From Brenneria sp. hezel4-2-4 (GTDB taxonomy: Bacteria; Pseudomonadota; Gammaproteobacteria; Enterobacterales; Enterobacteriaceae), in contig NZ_JABJXS010000003.1 of assembly GCF_013155275.1 (NCBI RefSeq), positions 372,001-436,000 on the forward strand: DNA of 64,000 nucleotides. Direction: 5' to 3'. A program made the translations under genes and the position numbers. Positions 49,469-60,750 of the stretch are shown here, in pieces; the first letter of the stretch is position 1, and each line of letters starts with the position of its first letter. The notes beneath the pieces are model-generated. The model did no database searches and had not been told where the DNA came from. It saw nothing but the letters and a program-made list of their open reading frames with translations.

Positions 49469-50492
49469 CCAACAGGCTCTCCGGTAAGTCTTTTCCGCAC
49501 AATATCATGGAGAGCGTTTCCAGCTCAGGCCAGACAGACTGACCATAGTTCTGTTTCAAGGTAATTTCCAGTTTAGCCAGCAGGCCGATGGCCTGCTGCA
49601 ACTGCGCCATGCTTAACCGTTGCAGCGCCTGAGTTAATAAATCTCTGCGGTTTTGCCAGACTTTGTGCTGATCGAACAGCGCCCGCAGCGGCGCGTTCGT
49701 CATTTTCCTTTTTAGCGTAAGCAGCAACAGCAGTTCCCGCTGTATCGTTCGCAGCAGGATAACCGGTTCGCAGTCTTCTTGCCTGAGCTGATGCAAAATG
49801 TGCCAGGCGCGCTTGGCTTTGCCCGCCAGCAACGCATCGAGCCAGTGGTAAGGGGTAAAGTGCGCCGCGTCGTTGACCGCGTGCTCCACGCGGGGCAGGG
49901 TGAGCTTGCCGTCGGGATAAAGCAGCGCCAGGCGCTCCAGCGCTTGCGTCAACGCCAGAAGATTACCCTCATAGCAATAACAGATGAGCTGGCTTGCCGG
50001 TTCGTCCAGATCCAGCTTCATGGATTTGGCGCGGTTAGCCACCCAGCGCGGCAACTGCGCCTGCTCCGGAGTAAGGCAGTTCACATAAACGCAGTCCTGC
50101 GACAAGGCTTTGAACCAGGCGCTGTTTTCCTGCGCCTTGGTCAGCTTGTGACCGCGCAGCATCAGTAAGATATCCTGATGCAATAAACCAGACAGTTTGA
50201 TCAGATTTTCAGCCATCGCGGCGTTAGGGCCGTTTTCAGGCAATGTCAGCAACAGCGTCTGACGGGTGGCGAACAGGCTAAGGGCCTGACAGGCGCTGAA
50301 GATCGCTTCCCAGTCGGTGTGAACGTCCAGCGTGAAACTAAAGTGTTCGCTGAACGCCTGCTGCTGAGCCGCTCGCCGAATGCCGTCCAGGCTTTCCTGC
50401 AACAAAAGGGGGTCGTTGCCGCAGATCAGATAACACGCGCGCAACCCCTCATGGAGTTGCGCGGCGAGTTGTTCCGGGTAAAGCCGAATCAT
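49440..50492 (-). CDS. holA: DNA polymerase III subunit delta HolA
   Basis: The 350-residue clamp-loader wrench subunit starts with [19 protein letters not shown] and contains [14 protein letters not shown]. It has no functional P-loop, as expected for delta. It opens the sliding clamp. It overlaps lptE by 4 bases (ATGA). Confidence 0.95.
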   Translation of the reverse strand: MIRLYPEQLAAQLHEGLRACYLICGNDPLLLQESLDGIRRAAQQQAFSEHFSFTLDVHTDWEAIFSACQALSLFATRQTLLLTLPENGPNAAMAENLIKLSGLLHQDILLMLRGHKLTKAQENSAWFKALSQDCVYVNCLTPEQAQLPRWVANRAKSMKLDLDEPASQLICYCYEGNLLALTQALERLALLYPDGKLTLPRVEHAVNDAAHFTPYHWLDALLAGKAKRAWHILHQLRQEDCEPVILLRTIQRELLLLLTLKRKMTNAPLRALFDQHKVWQNRRDLLTQALQRLSMAQLQQAIGLLAKLEITLKQNYGQSVWPELETLSMILCGKDLPESLLDVNAFDHPK

Positions 50493-51049
50493 GGACGCGC
50501 GGATGGCGGGGTGACGGCTGCCGCCGTGTGCGACTGCCGGTTTTTGATTTCTTCGCTGCCGTTAATAGTCAGCAGCTTGCGCACCAACTGGGTTGCCGCC
50601 TGCTCACGCATTTCCTGCCGGATAATATCCTGCTCGGCGTCTTTCGCCAGTGCGGTTAACGGGTTATCGAAGAATGTACGGAATACCGTTACGCTGAGCG
50701 GATAGATATCTTCATCCGGCATCAGCACCTGCGCTCTGAGCACCAATACCATTTGGTATTCCGCCGTTTTCCCATCCTGGAAAATCGAGACGGTGTCTTT
50801 GTTTTCCGAGGCGTTCAGGATCCGCAACGAGGGAATATCCTGCCGTGCGGCATCCGCAACGATGGTCACGTCGTTGAGACGCAACTGTTCACGCACCGCG
50901 CGGGTTAACGGGCCGTACGGGTCGCTGCTGTCCAGCACCAGCGTTTGTAGCTGCGCAGGCACTTGTGTCGTGCCGCGCAGATGGAAACCGCAACCGGCGG
51001 TGGCTAACACCGCCAGCCCCAGCAACAACGTGAATAGACGATGTCGCAC
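50489..51049 (-). CDS. lptE: LPS-assembly lipoprotein LptE
   Basis: The 186-residue lipoprotein has a lipobox ATAGCGF. It is the plug subunit of the LptD/LptE translocon for lipopolysaccharide. [11 protein letters not shown] opens the mature protein. It follows leuS after 14 bases and overlaps holA. Confidence 0.95.
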   Translation of the reverse strand: MRHRLFTLLLGLAVLATAGCGFHLRGTTQVPAQLQTLVLDSSDPYGPLTRAVREQLRLNDVTIVADAARQDIPSLRILNASENKDTVSIFQDGKTAEYQMVLVLRAQVLMPDEDIYPLSVTVFRTFFDNPLTALAKDAEQDIIRQEMREQAATQLVRKLLTINGSEEIKNRQSHTAAAVTPPSARP

Positions 51050-51063
51050 AGCTCCTCCTTGCC

Positions 51064-53646
51064 TTAACCCACAACCAGGTTAAGCAGTTTGCCAGGGACA
51101 TAGATCACTTTACGCACAGTGACGCCGTCCAGATATTTCGCTACCAGAGGTTCCTGGGCAGCGCGCTCACGCACCTGATCCTGAGTGGCATCGGCGGCAA
51201 CGGTGATTTTACCACGTACCTTACCGTTGACCTGAATAACCACCAGTTTGGAATCTTCCACCATCGCGCTTTCATCCGCGACCGGCCAGGGCGCGGTATC
51301 AATGTCGCCCTCACCCTGCAATGCCTGCCACAGCGCAAAGCAAATGTGCGGGGTGAACGGATAAAGCATACGAACAACCGCCAGCAGGATTTCCTGAGTC
51401 AGAGCGCGATCCTGTACGCTGTCCTGCGGCGCTTTGGCCAGCTTGTTCATCAGCTCCATAATGGCGGCGATGGCGGTGTTAAAGGTCTGGCGGCGACCGA
51501 TATCATCGGTCACTTTGGCAATGGTTTTATGCAGATCGCGGCGCAGTGATTTCTGATCTTCGGTTAACGTCGCCACATCCAGCGCCTGAGCCGGGCCTTT
51601 GGCCGTATGCTCGAAAGCCTGCTTCCAGACGCGTTTCAGGAAGCGGTTCGCCCCTTCAACCCCGGATTCCTGCCATTCGAGCGTCATTTCCGCCGGCGAG
51701 GCGAACATCATAAACAGACGAACGGTGTCCGCACCATATTTTTCAACCATCACCTGCGGGTCGATGCCGTTGTTTTTAGACTTCGACATTTTGCTCATAC
51801 CCGCGTAGACGACTTCCCGGCCCTGGTTGTCGACGGCCTTGACGATACGGCCTTTCTCATCACGCTCAAGGGTGACGTCGATAGGGGAAACCCAGTTACG
51901 CTCGCCATTATCGCCCAGGTAATAGAACGCGTCCGCCAGCACCATGCCCTGGCACAGCAGGCGTTTGGCCGGTTCATCCGAGGTGACCAGCCCGGCGTCA
52001 CGCATCAGCTTGTGGAAAAAGCGGAAATACATCAGGTGCATGATGGCATGTTCGATGCCGCCGACATACTGATCGACGGGCAGCCAGTAGTTGGCCGCCG
52101 CCGGATCCAGCATGCCCTGATCATACTGTGGACAGGTGTAACGCGCGTAATACCAGGACGACTCCATAAAGGTGTCGAAGGTATCGGTTTCACGCAGCGC
52201 CGGCTGACCGTTAACCGTGGTTTTGGCCCACTCCGGATCGGATTTCAGCGGGCTGGTGATGCCGTCCATCACCACATCTTCCGGCAATACCACCGGCAGT
52301 TGATCTTCCGGCGTGGGGATCACGGTGCCGTCTTCCAGCGTCACCATCGGGATTGGCGCTCCCCAGTAACGCTGGCGGGAAACCCCCCAGTCGCGCAGGC
52401 GGTAATTGACTTTACGCTCGCCGATCCCCAATGCCACCAGTTTGTCGGCAATGGCGTTAAAGGCGGCTTCAAAATCCAAACCATCAAACTCGCCGGAATT
52501 AAACAAACGGCCTTTTTCCGTCATCGCTTGAGCGGACAAATCCGGCTCGCTGCCATCGCTGTTCAGGATCACCGGTTTGATCGTCAGGCCGTACTTGGCG
52601 GCGAATTCCCAATCGCGCTGATCGTGTCCCGGCACCGCCATAACGGCGCCGGTGCCGTAATCCATCAGCACAAAGTTGGCGGCCCAGATAGCGACTTTTT
52701 CTCCGTTCAGCGGATGAATGGCATACAGGCCGGTAGCCATGCCTTTCTTCTCCATGGTGGCCATATCCGCTTCCGCCACTTTGGTATTGCGGCATTCGTC
52801 AATAAAGTCAGCCAGCGCCGGGTTATTAACGGCGGCCTGCTGCGCCAGCGGGTGGCCGGCGGCGACGGCGACATAGGTCACCCCCATAAAGGTATCCGGG
52901 CGGGTGGTATAGACGCTCAGCTTCTCCTGACTGCCTGCCACCTCAAAGGCGATCTCAACGCCTTCGGAACGGCCAATCCAATTGCGCTGCATGGTTTTGA
53001 CCTGTTCGGGCCAGCTTTCCAGCGTATCCAGATCGTTGAGCAGTTGATCGGCGTAATCGGTGATTTTGATAAACCACTGGGGGATTTCTTTGCGTTCGAC
53101 TTTGGTATCGCAGCGCCAGCAGCAGCCGTCGATAACCTGTTCATTGGCCAGAACGGTCTGGTCGTTCGGACACCAGTTCACCGCGGAGGTTTTTTTATAA
53201 ACCAGACCTTTTTCATACAGTTTGGTGAAGAACCATTGTTCCCAGCGATAGTAATCGGGTTTGCAGGTGGCGACTTCGCGATCCCAGTCGTAGCCGAAAC
53301 CCAGCAGCTTGAGCTGGTTTTTCATGTACTCAATATTGGAGTACGTCCACGGCGCGGGCGCGGTGTTGTTTTTTACCGCGGCGCCTTCAGCCGGCAGGCC
53401 GAACGCATCCCAGCCAATCGGCTGTAGGACGTTTTTCCCCAGCATGCGCTGATAGCGAGAGATCACATCGCCGATGGTGTAGTTACGAACGTGTCCCATG
53501 TGTAGACGGCCAGAAGGGTAGGGCAACATGGAAAGGCAGTAGTACTTTTCCTTGCCAGGTTCTTCGGTCACTTTGAATGTCTGCTTCTCTTGCCAATGAA
53601 GCTGGACGTGCGCTTCTATCTCTTCTGGGCGGTATTGCTCTTGCAT
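51064..53646 (-). CDS. leuS: Leucyl-tRNA synthetase LeuS
   Basis: The 860-residue class I synthetase has HMGH ([14 protein letters not shown]) and KMSKS ([13 protein letters not shown]), a zinc-ribbon region ([14 protein letters not shown]), the CP1 editing domain with TTRPDTFMG, and LKRVWK in the anticodon region. The ATG at 53646 ([15 protein letters not shown]) equals the E. coli start; the frame extends to 53811 without homology. Confidence 0.97.
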   Translation of the reverse strand: MQEQYRPEEIEAHVQLHWQEKQTFKVTEEPGKEKYYCLSMLPYPSGRLHMGHVRNYTIGDVISRYQRMLGKNVLQPIGWDAFGLPAEGAAVKNNTAPAPWTYSNIEYMKNQLKLLGFGYDWDREVATCKPDYYRWEQWFFTKLYEKGLVYKKTSAVNWCPNDQTVLANEQVIDGCCWRCDTKVERKEIPQWFIKITDYADQLLNDLDTLESWPEQVKTMQRNWIGRSEGVEIAFEVAGSQEKLSVYTTRPDTFMGVTYVAVAAGHPLAQQAAVNNPALADFIDECRNTKVAEADMATMEKKGMATGLYAIHPLNGEKVAIWAANFVLMDYGTGAVMAVPGHDQRDWEFAAKYGLTIKPVILNSDGSEPDLSAQAMTEKGRLFNSGEFDGLDFEAAFNAIADKLVALGIGERKVNYRLRDWGVSRQRYWGAPIPMVTLEDGTVIPTPEDQLPVVLPEDVVMDGITSPLKSDPEWAKTTVNGQPALRETDTFDTFMESSWYYARYTCPQYDQGMLDPAAANYWLPVDQYVGGIEHAIMHLMYFRFFHKLMRDAGLVTSDEPAKRLLCQGMVLADAFYYLGDNGERNWVSPIDVTLERDEKGRIVKAVDNQGREVVYAGMSKMSKSKNNGIDPQVMVEKYGADTVRLFMMFASPAEMTLEWQESGVEGANRFLKRVWKQAFEHTAKGPAQALDVATLTEDQKSLRRDLHKTIAKVTDDIGRRQTFNTAIAAIMELMNKLAKAPQDSVQDRALTQEILLAVVRMLYPFTPHICFALWQALQGEGDIDTAPWPVADESAMVEDSKLVVIQVNGKVRGKITVAADATQDQVRERAAQEPLVAKYLDGVTVRKVIYVPGKLLNLVVG

Positions 53647-53927
53647 GGCTGCCAGGGGTCCTATTAAGTAAAGAATGGCTACGGCAGTAGCGTGTTCTGA
53701 TTCATAACTAAAGATCCGCATAGCATAGCTGATAAGCGACTGAGGCAACAACACCCTGTTCCCGCCTGAGGAATATTTCTGATCTGTGAAGCGAAAACGG
53801 ATAAAAATCATTCAAATATAGGGGGAGTACCGGTTGTGAAAAGAAAATAGGCTAAAATAGAGGGGAATCGGTCAGACGCCAGGAATGGTTGCGCAACGTA
53901 TTTCAACCGGCATATTCAGGAGGAAGC
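53647..53927. promoter_or_regulatory. Divergent leuS/ybeL promoter region
   Basis: These 281 bases contain no supported gene. The A/T-rich stretch AAAAGAAAATAGGCTAAAATAG (53839-53860) could hold the ybeL promoter. A clean ribosome-binding site AGGAGG precedes the ybeL ATG. Confidence 0.4.
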
Positions 53928-54410
53928 ATGAGTAAAGTTGCCCGCTACTATCGCGAATTAATGGCTTCAGTGACGGCCCGGCTGAATAATGGCGAACGGG
54001 ATATTGATGGTCTGGTACAAAGCGCCCGGGAGAAATTGCAGGAAAGCTCGGCGTTGACGCAAAAAGAAATCGAGCAGGTGATTCAGGCGGTACAGCGGGA
54101 TCTGGAGGAGTTCGCACGTAGCTACGGCGAGAGTCAGGAAGAATTTACCGATAGCGTTTTTATGCGGGTCATCAAGGAGAGTCTATGGCAGGAACTGGTG
54201 GATATTACGGATAAAACGCAGCTGGAATGGCGTGAAATCTTTAAGGATGTCAGCCATCACGGCGTCTATCACAGCGGTGAAGTCGTGGGATTAGGCAATC
54301 TGGTGTGTGAAAAATGCCACCATCATATCGCGTTTTATACGCCGGAAATTTTGCCGCTTTGCCCGAAATGTTCACACGATCTTTTTCACCGGCAGCCTTT
54401 CCAGCCGTAA
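53928..54410 (+). CDS. ybeL: Zinc-ribbon family protein YbeL
   Basis: The 160-residue protein has a helical N-terminal part and a C-terminal zinc ribbon (CEKCHHHI and CPKCSHD). It is nearly collinear with E. coli YbeL, of unknown function. The ATG at 53928 follows AGGAGGAAGC; the longer frame from 53889 is rejected. Confidence 0.92.
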   Translation: MSKVARYYRELMASVTARLNNGERDIDGLVQSAREKLQESSALTQKEIEQVIQAVQRDLEEFARSYGESQEEFTDSVFMRVIKESLWQELVDITDKTQLEWREIFKDVSHHGVYHSGEVVGLGNLVCEKCHHHIAFYTPEILPLCPKCSHDLFHRQPFQP

Positions 54411-54422
54411 TGGTTTGATGAA

Positions 54423-54446
54423 AAAGCGTGCCCTGAGGCACGCTTT
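54423..54446. terminator. Bidirectional terminator between ybeL and gltL
   Basis: The 10-bp perfect stem AAAGCGTGCC/GGCACGCTTT with a CTGA loop, ending in T on the plus strand and in TTTTT on the minus strand, separates convergent ybeL and gltL. Confidence 0.82.
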
Positions 54447-54453
54447 CTGTACA

Positions 54454-55179
54454 TCAGTGCAGGATTTTCGCCAGAAAATCCTTGGCTCGGTCGGACTGCG
54501 GATTATTGAAGAAATCGTCTTTCGCCGTATCTTCAATAATTTTTCCTTCATCCATAAAAATGACCCGGTGCGCCACCTTGCGGGCAAAACCCATTTCGTG
54601 CGTCACCACCATCATGGTCATCCCTTCCTGTGCCAGTTCAACCATAACGTCCAGCACCTCGTTGATCATTTCCGGATCCAGCGCCGACGTGGGTTCGTCA
54701 AACAGCATCGCGATGGGATCCATGCACAGCGCGCGGGCAATCGCCACACGCTGTTGCTGCCCGCCGGACAACTGACCGGGATATTTGTTCGCCTGAACCG
54801 ACAGCCCGACGCGCTCCAGCAGTTTTTGCGCTTTGACCCTCGCTTCTTCGCGATTCCGTTTCAGCACTTTTATCTGCGCCAGCGTCAGGTTTTCGATGAT
54901 GGACAGATGTGGAAACAGTTCAAAGTGTTGGAAAACCATGCCTACTTTCGAGCGTAGCTGAGCCAGATTGGTTTTTTTATCGTTAACGATGATACCGTTG
55001 ACTTCAATCTCGCCTTTTTGGATCGGCTCCAGGCCATTAACGGTTTTGATTAAGGTAGACTTACCGGAGCCGGAAGGCCCGCAAACCACCACCACCTCGC
55101 CTTTCTTCACTTCCGTGGAGCAGTCGGTTAGCACCTGAAATTGGCCATACCATTTAGAAATATTTCTCAGGAAAATCAT
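54454..55179 (-). CDS. gltL: Glutamate/aspartate ABC transporter ATPase GltL
   Basis: The 241-residue ATPase has Walker [24 protein letters not shown], and [10 protein letters not shown], then VTHEMGFA. The start overlaps the gltK stop (TGATG). It energises GltJ-GltK. Confidence 0.95.
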   Translation of the reverse strand: MIFLRNISKWYGQFQVLTDCSTEVKKGEVVVVCGPSGSGKSTLIKTVNGLEPIQKGEIEVNGIIVNDKKTNLAQLRSKVGMVFQHFELFPHLSIIENLTLAQIKVLKRNREEARVKAQKLLERVGLSVQANKYPGQLSGGQQQRVAIARALCMDPIAMLFDEPTSALDPEMINEVLDVMVELAQEGMTMMVVTHEMGFARKVAHRVIFMDEGKIIEDTAKDDFFNNPQSDRAKDFLAKILH

Positions 55180-55853
55180 CAAACCGTCCTTTTTTTCAGG
55201 TAACTGACCAGCATTGATGCGCTAATGCTGATAATGAAATAGATAAATCCGGCAAACAGGATCATTTCAACTTGCGTGCCGTCACGTTCGCCGATGCTGG
55301 AGGCCGTACGGAAGAAATCAGCCAGGCTGAGCACGTAAACCAGCGATGTATCCTGAAACAGCACAATACCTTGCGTCAGCAGCAGGGGAACCATGGCGCG
55401 GAATGCCTGCGGCAGGATAACCAGCTTCATGGATTGCCACTGCGTCATTCCCAGCGCCAATGCCGCGGATGACTGCCCGCGTGATACGCTGAGTATGCCT
55501 GCGCGGATAATTTCAGAGTAATATGCCGCCTCAAATAATGAAAAGGCTACCATAGCCGAAATTAACCGAATATCTGTTTTCGGTGACAGGCCAAGCACAT
55601 TTTGTAATAAGCTCGGCACCACCAGATAGAACCACAACAGCACCATAACCAATGGCACGGAGCGGAACACGTTAACGTACAGCTTGGCGAACCAACTGAT
55701 GGGTTTTAGCGGCGAGAGCCGCATAACCGCCAGAATCGTTCCCCAGATGATACCGACGATCACGGCGGTAACGGTGATTTTTAGCGTAACCGCCATGCCT
55801 TGTAACAGGTAGGGCAGGCTCGGCCCGATTGAGCTCCAGTCAAATTCATACAT
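55179..55853 (-). CDS. gltK: Glutamate/aspartate ABC transporter permease GltK
   Basis: This 224-residue polar amino acid permease (HisM type) has the EAA loop region around [22 protein letters not shown]. It overlaps gltL and lies 3 bases after gltJ. Confidence 0.95.
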   Translation of the reverse strand: MYEFDWSSIGPSLPYLLQGMAVTLKITVTAVIVGIIWGTILAVMRLSPLKPISWFAKLYVNVFRSVPLVMVLLWFYLVVPSLLQNVLGLSPKTDIRLISAMVAFSLFEAAYYSEIIRAGILSVSRGQSSAALALGMTQWQSMKLVILPQAFRAMVPLLLTQGIVLFQDTSLVYVLSLADFFRTASSIGERDGTQVEMILFAGFIYFIISISASMLVSYLKKRTV

Positions 55854-55856
55854 GGC

Positions 55857-56597
55857 TTATTTGCTCCCCATATTGCCCGGCAAACGGGTTTTTTGCTCTA
55901 CCACCTGCATGATCAGCATAATGATTGCGTTGATACCGACATAGGCCAGCGTAATCGCGGTGAAAGATTCATACGCATGGGCGGAGTAATCCAGCAGTTT
56001 GCCAGCCTGCGCCGCCATATCCACCAGCCCGATCGTCGAGGCGATGGCGGAGTTTTTGACCAGGTTGAGCATTTCCGATGTGAGCGGCGGAACAACAACG
56101 CGATAGGCGTTAGGCAGTAAGACGTAACGGTAGGTCTGCGGCAGCGTCAATCCCATTGCCAACCCGGCGGCTTTTTGACCGCTCGGCAGCGACTGGATGC
56201 CTGCCCGAACCTGTTCGCACACGCGGGCGGCGGTAAATAAGCCCAAACAAATCATGGACGATAAAAAGAACTGGATATTGGGGTCGAGTTCAGCTTTAAA
56301 CCACATTCCGATATCGGGGGGGAGCAGTTCCGGCACCACCAGATACCAGGTAAAGAATTGTACGATCAGCGGCACATTACGGAATAATTCCACGTAGCAG
56401 GTCCCGATGGCTGAAAGAAAGCGATTGGGAACGGTACGTAAAATACCAAATAAAGATCCAACGAAAAACGCGATGATCCAGGCACAAATAGACAATGTGA
56501 CTGTGACTTGCAGGCCGGACAATATCCACCCGAGATAGGTGGTGTTGCCGAATGGGGCTGCTTGCAGGAATATGCCCCAGTTCCAATCTATTGACAT
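55857..56597 (-). CDS. gltJ: Glutamate/aspartate ABC transporter permease GltJ
   Basis: The 246-residue permease has the EAA loop CEQVRAGIQSLPSGQKAAGLAMG and about five membrane helices. It starts MSIDWNWGIFLQAAPFG as in E. coli. A terminator-like hairpin lies just upstream, between gltI and gltJ. Confidence 0.95.
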   Translation of the reverse strand: MSIDWNWGIFLQAAPFGNTTYLGWILSGLQVTVTLSICAWIIAFFVGSLFGILRTVPNRFLSAIGTCYVELFRNVPLIVQFFTWYLVVPELLPPDIGMWFKAELDPNIQFFLSSMICLGLFTAARVCEQVRAGIQSLPSGQKAAGLAMGLTLPQTYRYVLLPNAYRVVVPPLTSEMLNLVKNSAIASTIGLVDMAAQAGKLLDYSAHAYESFTAITLAYVGINAIIMLIMQVVEQKTRLPGNMGSK

Positions 56598-56610
56598 AAC
56601 AAACTCCGGT

Positions 56611-56634
56611 AAAAAAAGGGTAGCGAAGCTACCC
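56611..56634 (-). terminator. Terminator between gltI and gltJ
   Basis: The perfect stem GGGTAGC/GCTACCC with a 3-base loop is followed on the minus strand by seven T (56611-56617). It is strong, and separates gltI from the membrane components. It is also the predicted 3' end of SroC. Confidence 0.88.
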
Positions 56635-56773
56635 CGAAGATTGATGAGCGGCGATATACCCGTTATTTTGCAAGTTGCAGGCGTGTTGCCTGTCTTCCCG
56701 CATCTCGAAATCTATTGGGCATTAACATGCGCTGGGGAACGACCAGCGCATGTCCGTCTGTCCTGCCACGAAT
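56611..56773 (-). ncRNA. sroC: SroC-like small RNA (candidate)
   Basis: In E. coli the Hfq-binding sponge RNA SroC is released from the gltI-gltJ spacer and titrates GcvB. Here the same spacer (221 bases) has a strong 11-bp hairpin ACATGCGCTGG/CCAGCGCATGT (56725-56753), a GCAACACGCC stretch, and the 3' terminator. Position and terminator fit; sequence identity was not measured. The 5' end given is only a guess from the E. coli length. Confidence 0.5.
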
Positions 56774-56818
56774 CAGCAATCATAGGGCAGAGCGTTCTGC
56801 CCTTATTCTCATTATTAA

Positions 56819-57718
56819 TTAGTTTAAAGCCTTATCATTTGGCGCGCTGAACAGGGCTTTCATTTCGTCAGAAAGTTCGAAATTCAAATTGAGATCTCTT
56901 GGCGGAATGGGTTGTTTGAACCAGCGATCAAACCATTTTTCCGCTTCACCGGAGGTTTGTACTGAAGCGATGGTTTCATCGACCAGCTGTTTGAACTGAG
57001 GATCGTCTTTACGCAACATACAGCCGTAAGCTTCTTCCGACTGGGCGGTGCCGACGATATCCCACTGATCGGCATTTCTGGCTTTGGCGCGTTCACCGGC
57101 CAGCAACGCGTCATCCATCATAAAGGCCACGGCACGGCTGCTTTCCAGCGTACGGAAAGAGTCGCCATGGTCTTTGGCGCTGATGATGCGCATCTTCAAC
57201 TGTTTTTCATCGTTCAGCTTATTCAACAGAACTTCAGAGGTGGTGCCGGAGGTGACGACGACGGTTTTACCCGCCAGGTCAGGGAAGTCTTTAATGCCGG
57301 AGTCTTTTTTAGTTAACAGACGCGTACCGACAACGAAAATCGTGTTGGAGAAAGCGGCCTGTTTCTGACGTTCCAGGTTATTGGTCGTCGAACCACATTC
57401 CAGATCGAAGGTTCCGTTCTGCAAGAGTGGAATACGGTTTTGAGACGTGATAGGCAACAGCTTGACTTGCAGGTTAGGCGCATCCAGTTTCGTCTTGATG
57501 GCTTCTACGATTTGATCCGAATAGGCCTGCGAGTAACCGACGACTTTTTGTTGGTTATCGTAATAAGAAAAAGGAACGGATGATTCACGGTGGCCGATAA
57601 CGATAACGCCATTATCTTTTACTTTTTTCAGCGTACCCGTCAGTTCTTCGGCCTGAGCCGCCAGGCTGGCTGTGGTGCCGAGCAGAAGCAGTGATAGTGC
57701 CAGTTTACGCATTTGCAT
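56819..57718 (-). CDS. gltI: Glutamate/aspartate periplasmic binding protein GltI
   Basis: The 299-residue precursor has a signal peptide ending near LAAQA-EE. The solute-binding family 3 fold is shown by VIVIGHRESSVPFSYYD, ECGSTTNN and TSGTTSEV. It ends in PNDKALN as in E. coli. It is the first gene of gltIJKL. The hairpin GGGCAGA/TCTGCCC (56785-56802) follows its stop. Confidence 0.96.
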   Translation of the reverse strand: MQMRKLALSLLLLGTTASLAAQAEELTGTLKKVKDNGVIVIGHRESSVPFSYYDNQQKVVGYSQAYSDQIVEAIKTKLDAPNLQVKLLPITSQNRIPLLQNGTFDLECGSTTNNLERQKQAAFSNTIFVVGTRLLTKKDSGIKDFPDLAGKTVVVTSGTTSEVLLNKLNDEKQLKMRIISAKDHGDSFRTLESSRAVAFMMDDALLAGERAKARNADQWDIVGTAQSEEAYGCMLRKDDPQFKQLVDETIASVQTSGEAEKWFDRWFKQPIPPRDLNLNFELSDEMKALFSAPNDKALN

Positions 57719-58219
57719 GTTCTAACTCCTTTGCTGTAGTTATGGCGCTGTAATTGTGGATCTGTAGTTGTATATCTAAAATCGTGCCGCTAAATCAATG
57801 CTGACGTTCTGCTACTTCCGCGGTACCAAAATCATGCACCGCTAAAGAGCGACGTAACGATGTATACTGTTAAAAAGTAGCTTATTGTAAATAGATTGAT
57901 GTCGAAATGTTTGTTTTTTGCGAGTCACTCCGCACCAAATGGCGGCAATAAAGCCCATATGCACAAACATGGTGCGGCGTTTGCTCTGAAAGCGTGCTTT
58001 TTCAGTGCGAAACGGCAAAAAACGTTGAGACAATCATTTACAATAATAGAAATAAGCAAAACACATGCCAGTTAATAACTATACCTGATAGGCATCAAGG
58101 CGCGACCAGTCGGCGACTGAGCGATTCCGCCGTCGCGTGAAAGGGGAACGACGGAGGTGACTTGGAAAATGAAAGCATAAAGGCATGCGTTAACATGCCT
58201 TGAGTGGGGGGAGAAGAGG
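57719..58219. promoter_or_regulatory. gltI/lnt intergenic region
   Basis: These 501 bases have no supported gene. They contain the gltI leader and probable promoter near its start, several A/T-rich tracts, and the lnt terminator near 58180. A 63-codon minus-strand frame at 57842-58033 has no homology or good ribosome-binding site. Confidence 0.4.
58180..58201 (-). terminator. Terminator after lnt
   Basis: Stem AAGGCATG/CATGCCTT with a 6-base loop, followed on the minus strand by TTATG. It lies 18 bases past the lnt stop. Confidence 0.65.
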
Positions 58220-59749
58220 CTAACGGCGGCGCAGGCTGAAGATAATGGCGAAAAAGCCGCCGAGCAGGCTAATCGCCCACAGCGGCCAGGAACCGAAACG
58301 CGCATAGGGCGTAAGCCCGGAAGTGGGAACGATGCGGGTATCCAGTACCGCGCGGGTAAACTGCGGCAGGCTGGCGCTGATTTCGCCGTCAGGCGCGATC
58401 ACCGCGGTCACGCCATTGTTGGTGCCGCGAATCAACGGGCGGCCTAATTCCAGCGCGCGCATCCGCGCCATCTGGAAGTGCTGCCACGGTCCGATAGAGT
58501 GACCGAACCAGGCGTCGTTCGAAATGGTTAACAGCATATCGGTGTCTTCACGGAAGTTATCCCGCATTTGCTGGCCGAGAATAATTTCATAACAGATGGC
58601 TGGCGTCAGCTTATAGCCGTTAACATTCAACTGTGGTTGGAGATAATTGCCGCGGCTGAAAGAGGACATCGGCAAATCGAAAAGCGGAGCGATCGGGCGC
58701 AGCAGCGTCTCCAGCGGGACAAACTCGCCGAACGGCACCAGATGATGTTTGTTGTAACGGTTACTGGTCGGGTAGCGGTACGGGGTTTGGTCACCCAGCA
58801 CGATAATGCTGTTGTAATAGTCATACTGCGCGCCATTGCGACGCGTATCAACAATGCCGGTGACCAGACTGCTATTGCGGCGGCGCAGCAGCTCATCAAC
58901 CTGGGTAAGATAAGCTCCCTGATGGTTTTCGACATCGGGAACGGCTGATTCAGGCCAGATAATAATCGAGGCTTTATCTGCATAAGGCAGGGTGTTGTTC
59001 AGATAAACGTTTAGCGTGTTGCGTAACTGATCCGGATCCCACTTCAACGCCTGAGGAATATTTCCCTGTACCAGGGCTACATTCACCTCGCGTTCAGGCA
59101 GCGGGGTGAACCACTGAATATTACGCAGCGGCCATGGCAGCGCCAGCAGCGCAAGGGCGATGACCGCCGGCCCGATCCTGCGCTGATGCAGCGCGAAAGT
59201 CAGCAAGCCGCTGATGCTAACCAGTAGGAAAGTAATGGCATCGACACCCAGAATCGGCGCAATGCCTTTCAGCGGCCCGTTAATCTGGCTGTAACCAAAC
59301 TGGAGCCACGGAAAACCGGTGAGCACCCATCCGCGCAGAAATTCAGTCACCTGCCATAGCACCGGCGCGGCAATCGCTAACCGCCACCAAGTGGTTTTAG
59401 GCCACACGCGTGAGAGCATCGCGGAGAAGAGCAAAGGATAGAGCGCCAGATAGGCGGCCAGCAGTATCACCAGCGCGATATTGATCGGCCCGGGCATGCC
59501 GCCAAACTGCGCGATGCTGACATAGACCCAGTTTACCCCGCTGCCGAACAGGCCGAATCCCCAACTGAAACCAAGCCAGGCTGACTGGCGCACCGTGCGA
59601 TTCAGCGTCAGCGCCTGCAATCCCATCAAGGAAATCAGCGCGGCCGGCCAGAAATCAAAGGGAGAAAACGCCAGCGTGCCGAAAGCGCCGAGCAAGAGCG
59701 CCAGCAGGGCGCGAACCTGCTGGCGTTGAAGTAGAGAGGCTACAGCCAT
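58220..59749 (-). CDS. lnt: Apolipoprotein N-acyltransferase Lnt
   Basis: The 509-residue protein has an N-terminal membrane part and a periplasmic nitrilase domain. The catalytic Glu lies in PFGEFVPLE and the Cys in AICYEIILG, with an intervening Lys. It adds the third acyl chain to lipoproteins. It follows corC after 7 bases. Confidence 0.96.
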   Translation of the reverse strand: MAVASLLQRQQVRALLALLLGAFGTLAFSPFDFWPAALISLMGLQALTLNRTVRQSAWLGFSWGFGLFGSGVNWVYVSIAQFGGMPGPINIALVILLAAYLALYPLLFSAMLSRVWPKTTWWRLAIAAPVLWQVTEFLRGWVLTGFPWLQFGYSQINGPLKGIAPILGVDAITFLLVSISGLLTFALHQRRIGPAVIALALLALPWPLRNIQWFTPLPEREVNVALVQGNIPQALKWDPDQLRNTLNVYLNNTLPYADKASIIIWPESAVPDVENHQGAYLTQVDELLRRRNSSLVTGIVDTRRNGAQYDYYNSIIVLGDQTPYRYPTSNRYNKHHLVPFGEFVPLETLLRPIAPLFDLPMSSFSRGNYLQPQLNVNGYKLTPAICYEIILGQQMRDNFREDTDMLLTISNDAWFGHSIGPWQHFQMARMRALELGRPLIRGTNNGVTAVIAPDGEISASLPQFTRAVLDTRIVPTSGLTPYARFGSWPLWAISLLGGFFAIIFSLRRR

Positions 59750-59756
59750 TGTTGAT

Positions 59757-60635
59757 TCAGTCTTCCAAATGCGGTTGAGGCGAATGGTCAGGGATCCTGA
59801 CGTGTACCTGAATGATACGGCGGCTGTCGGCCATGGCGACTTTAAATAGGTAACCTTCTATTTCAATGGTTTCCCCACGGGCGGGCAGATGCCCGAAAGA
59901 CTGCATGATTAAGCCGCCAATGGTGTCAACCTCTTCGTCGCTGAACTGGGTGCCGAACGCCTCATTGAAGTCTTCAATATCGGTGAGCGCGCGCACCGTG
60001 TAGGTATGGCGGTTAAGCTGACGGATATCCCGGTCTTCTTCGTCGTCGTATTCGTCTTCAATTTCACCGACGATCAATTCAAGAATGTCTTCAATGGTGA
60101 CCAGACCGGAGACGCCGCCAAATTCGTCAATCACGATGGCCATATGGTAACGCAGGGAGCGGAATTCGTTCAGCATCCGGTCAACGCGCTTGCTCTCGGG
60201 CACCACTACGGCGGAGCGGAGCACTTTATCCATGCTGAACGGTTCAGAATTGCTGCGCATAAAAGGCAGCAAGTCTTTGGCCATCAGAATGCCTTCGATA
60301 TGATCTTTATCTTCGCTGATGACCGGAAAACGGGAATGCGCGGATTCGATAATGACATCCAGGCACTCTTCCAGCGTTTGATTGTGTTTCAGGGTAATCA
60401 TCTGCGAACGTGGGATCATGATGTCACGCACGCGCTGTTCAGCGATATCCATCACGCCTTCAAGCATATCGCGGGTTTCCGGATCAATCAGTTCGTTCTG
60501 TTCCGAATCACGGATGAGCGTCAGCAGATCGTTACGATCTTTGGGTTCGCCATGAAAAAGCTGATTGAGAATAAGAGAAAAGAAACCCTTCTTGGGACTG
60601 GGGCTATCGCTGTTTTGAGAATGGTCGTCGCTCAT
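59757..60635 (-). CDS. corC: CorC/HlyC family CBS-domain protein (YbeX)
   Basis: The 292-residue protein has two CBS domains (about 65-190: [29 protein letters not shown]) and a C-terminal CorC/HlyC transporter-associated domain. There is no membrane segment. In E. coli YbeX is linked to magnesium/cobalt transport and to ribosome metabolism; its exact role is unsettled. It lies between ybeY and lnt. Confidence 0.93.
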   Translation of the reverse strand: MSDDHSQNSDSPSPKKGFFSLILNQLFHGEPKDRNDLLTLIRDSEQNELIDPETRDMLEGVMDIAEQRVRDIMIPRSQMITLKHNQTLEECLDVIIESAHSRFPVISEDKDHIEGILMAKDLLPFMRSNSEPFSMDKVLRSAVVVPESKRVDRMLNEFRSLRYHMAIVIDEFGGVSGLVTIEDILELIVGEIEDEYDDEEDRDIRQLNRHTYTVRALTDIEDFNEAFGTQFSDEEVDTIGGLIMQSFGHLPARGETIEIEGYLFKVAMADSRRIIQVHVRIPDHSPQPHLED

Positions 60636-60750
60636 GGCGTTTTAATAATATCACTCATGTTAATGAATAATTATCAGCAGGTTGGAAATCAACGTGGTGC
60701 AGCCTGACTGACGTGGAAAATGGCTATTGGGTAAAAACAGAATTATCTAT
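60636..60750 (-). other. ybeY-corC spacer
   Basis: These 115 bases contain no gene and no strong hairpin. The region is A/T-rich and could hold a promoter. Confidence 0.3.

Noticed and set aside
51607-53427. 606-codon plus-strand open frame across leuS
   Set aside because: It is an antisense shadow of leuS; its composition follows leuS codon structure and it lacks homology.
57842-58033. 63-codon minus-strand frame in the gltI/lnt spacer
   Set aside because: It has no ribosome-binding site, no recognisable homology and an irregular composition; it is better explained as chance in non-coding DNA.
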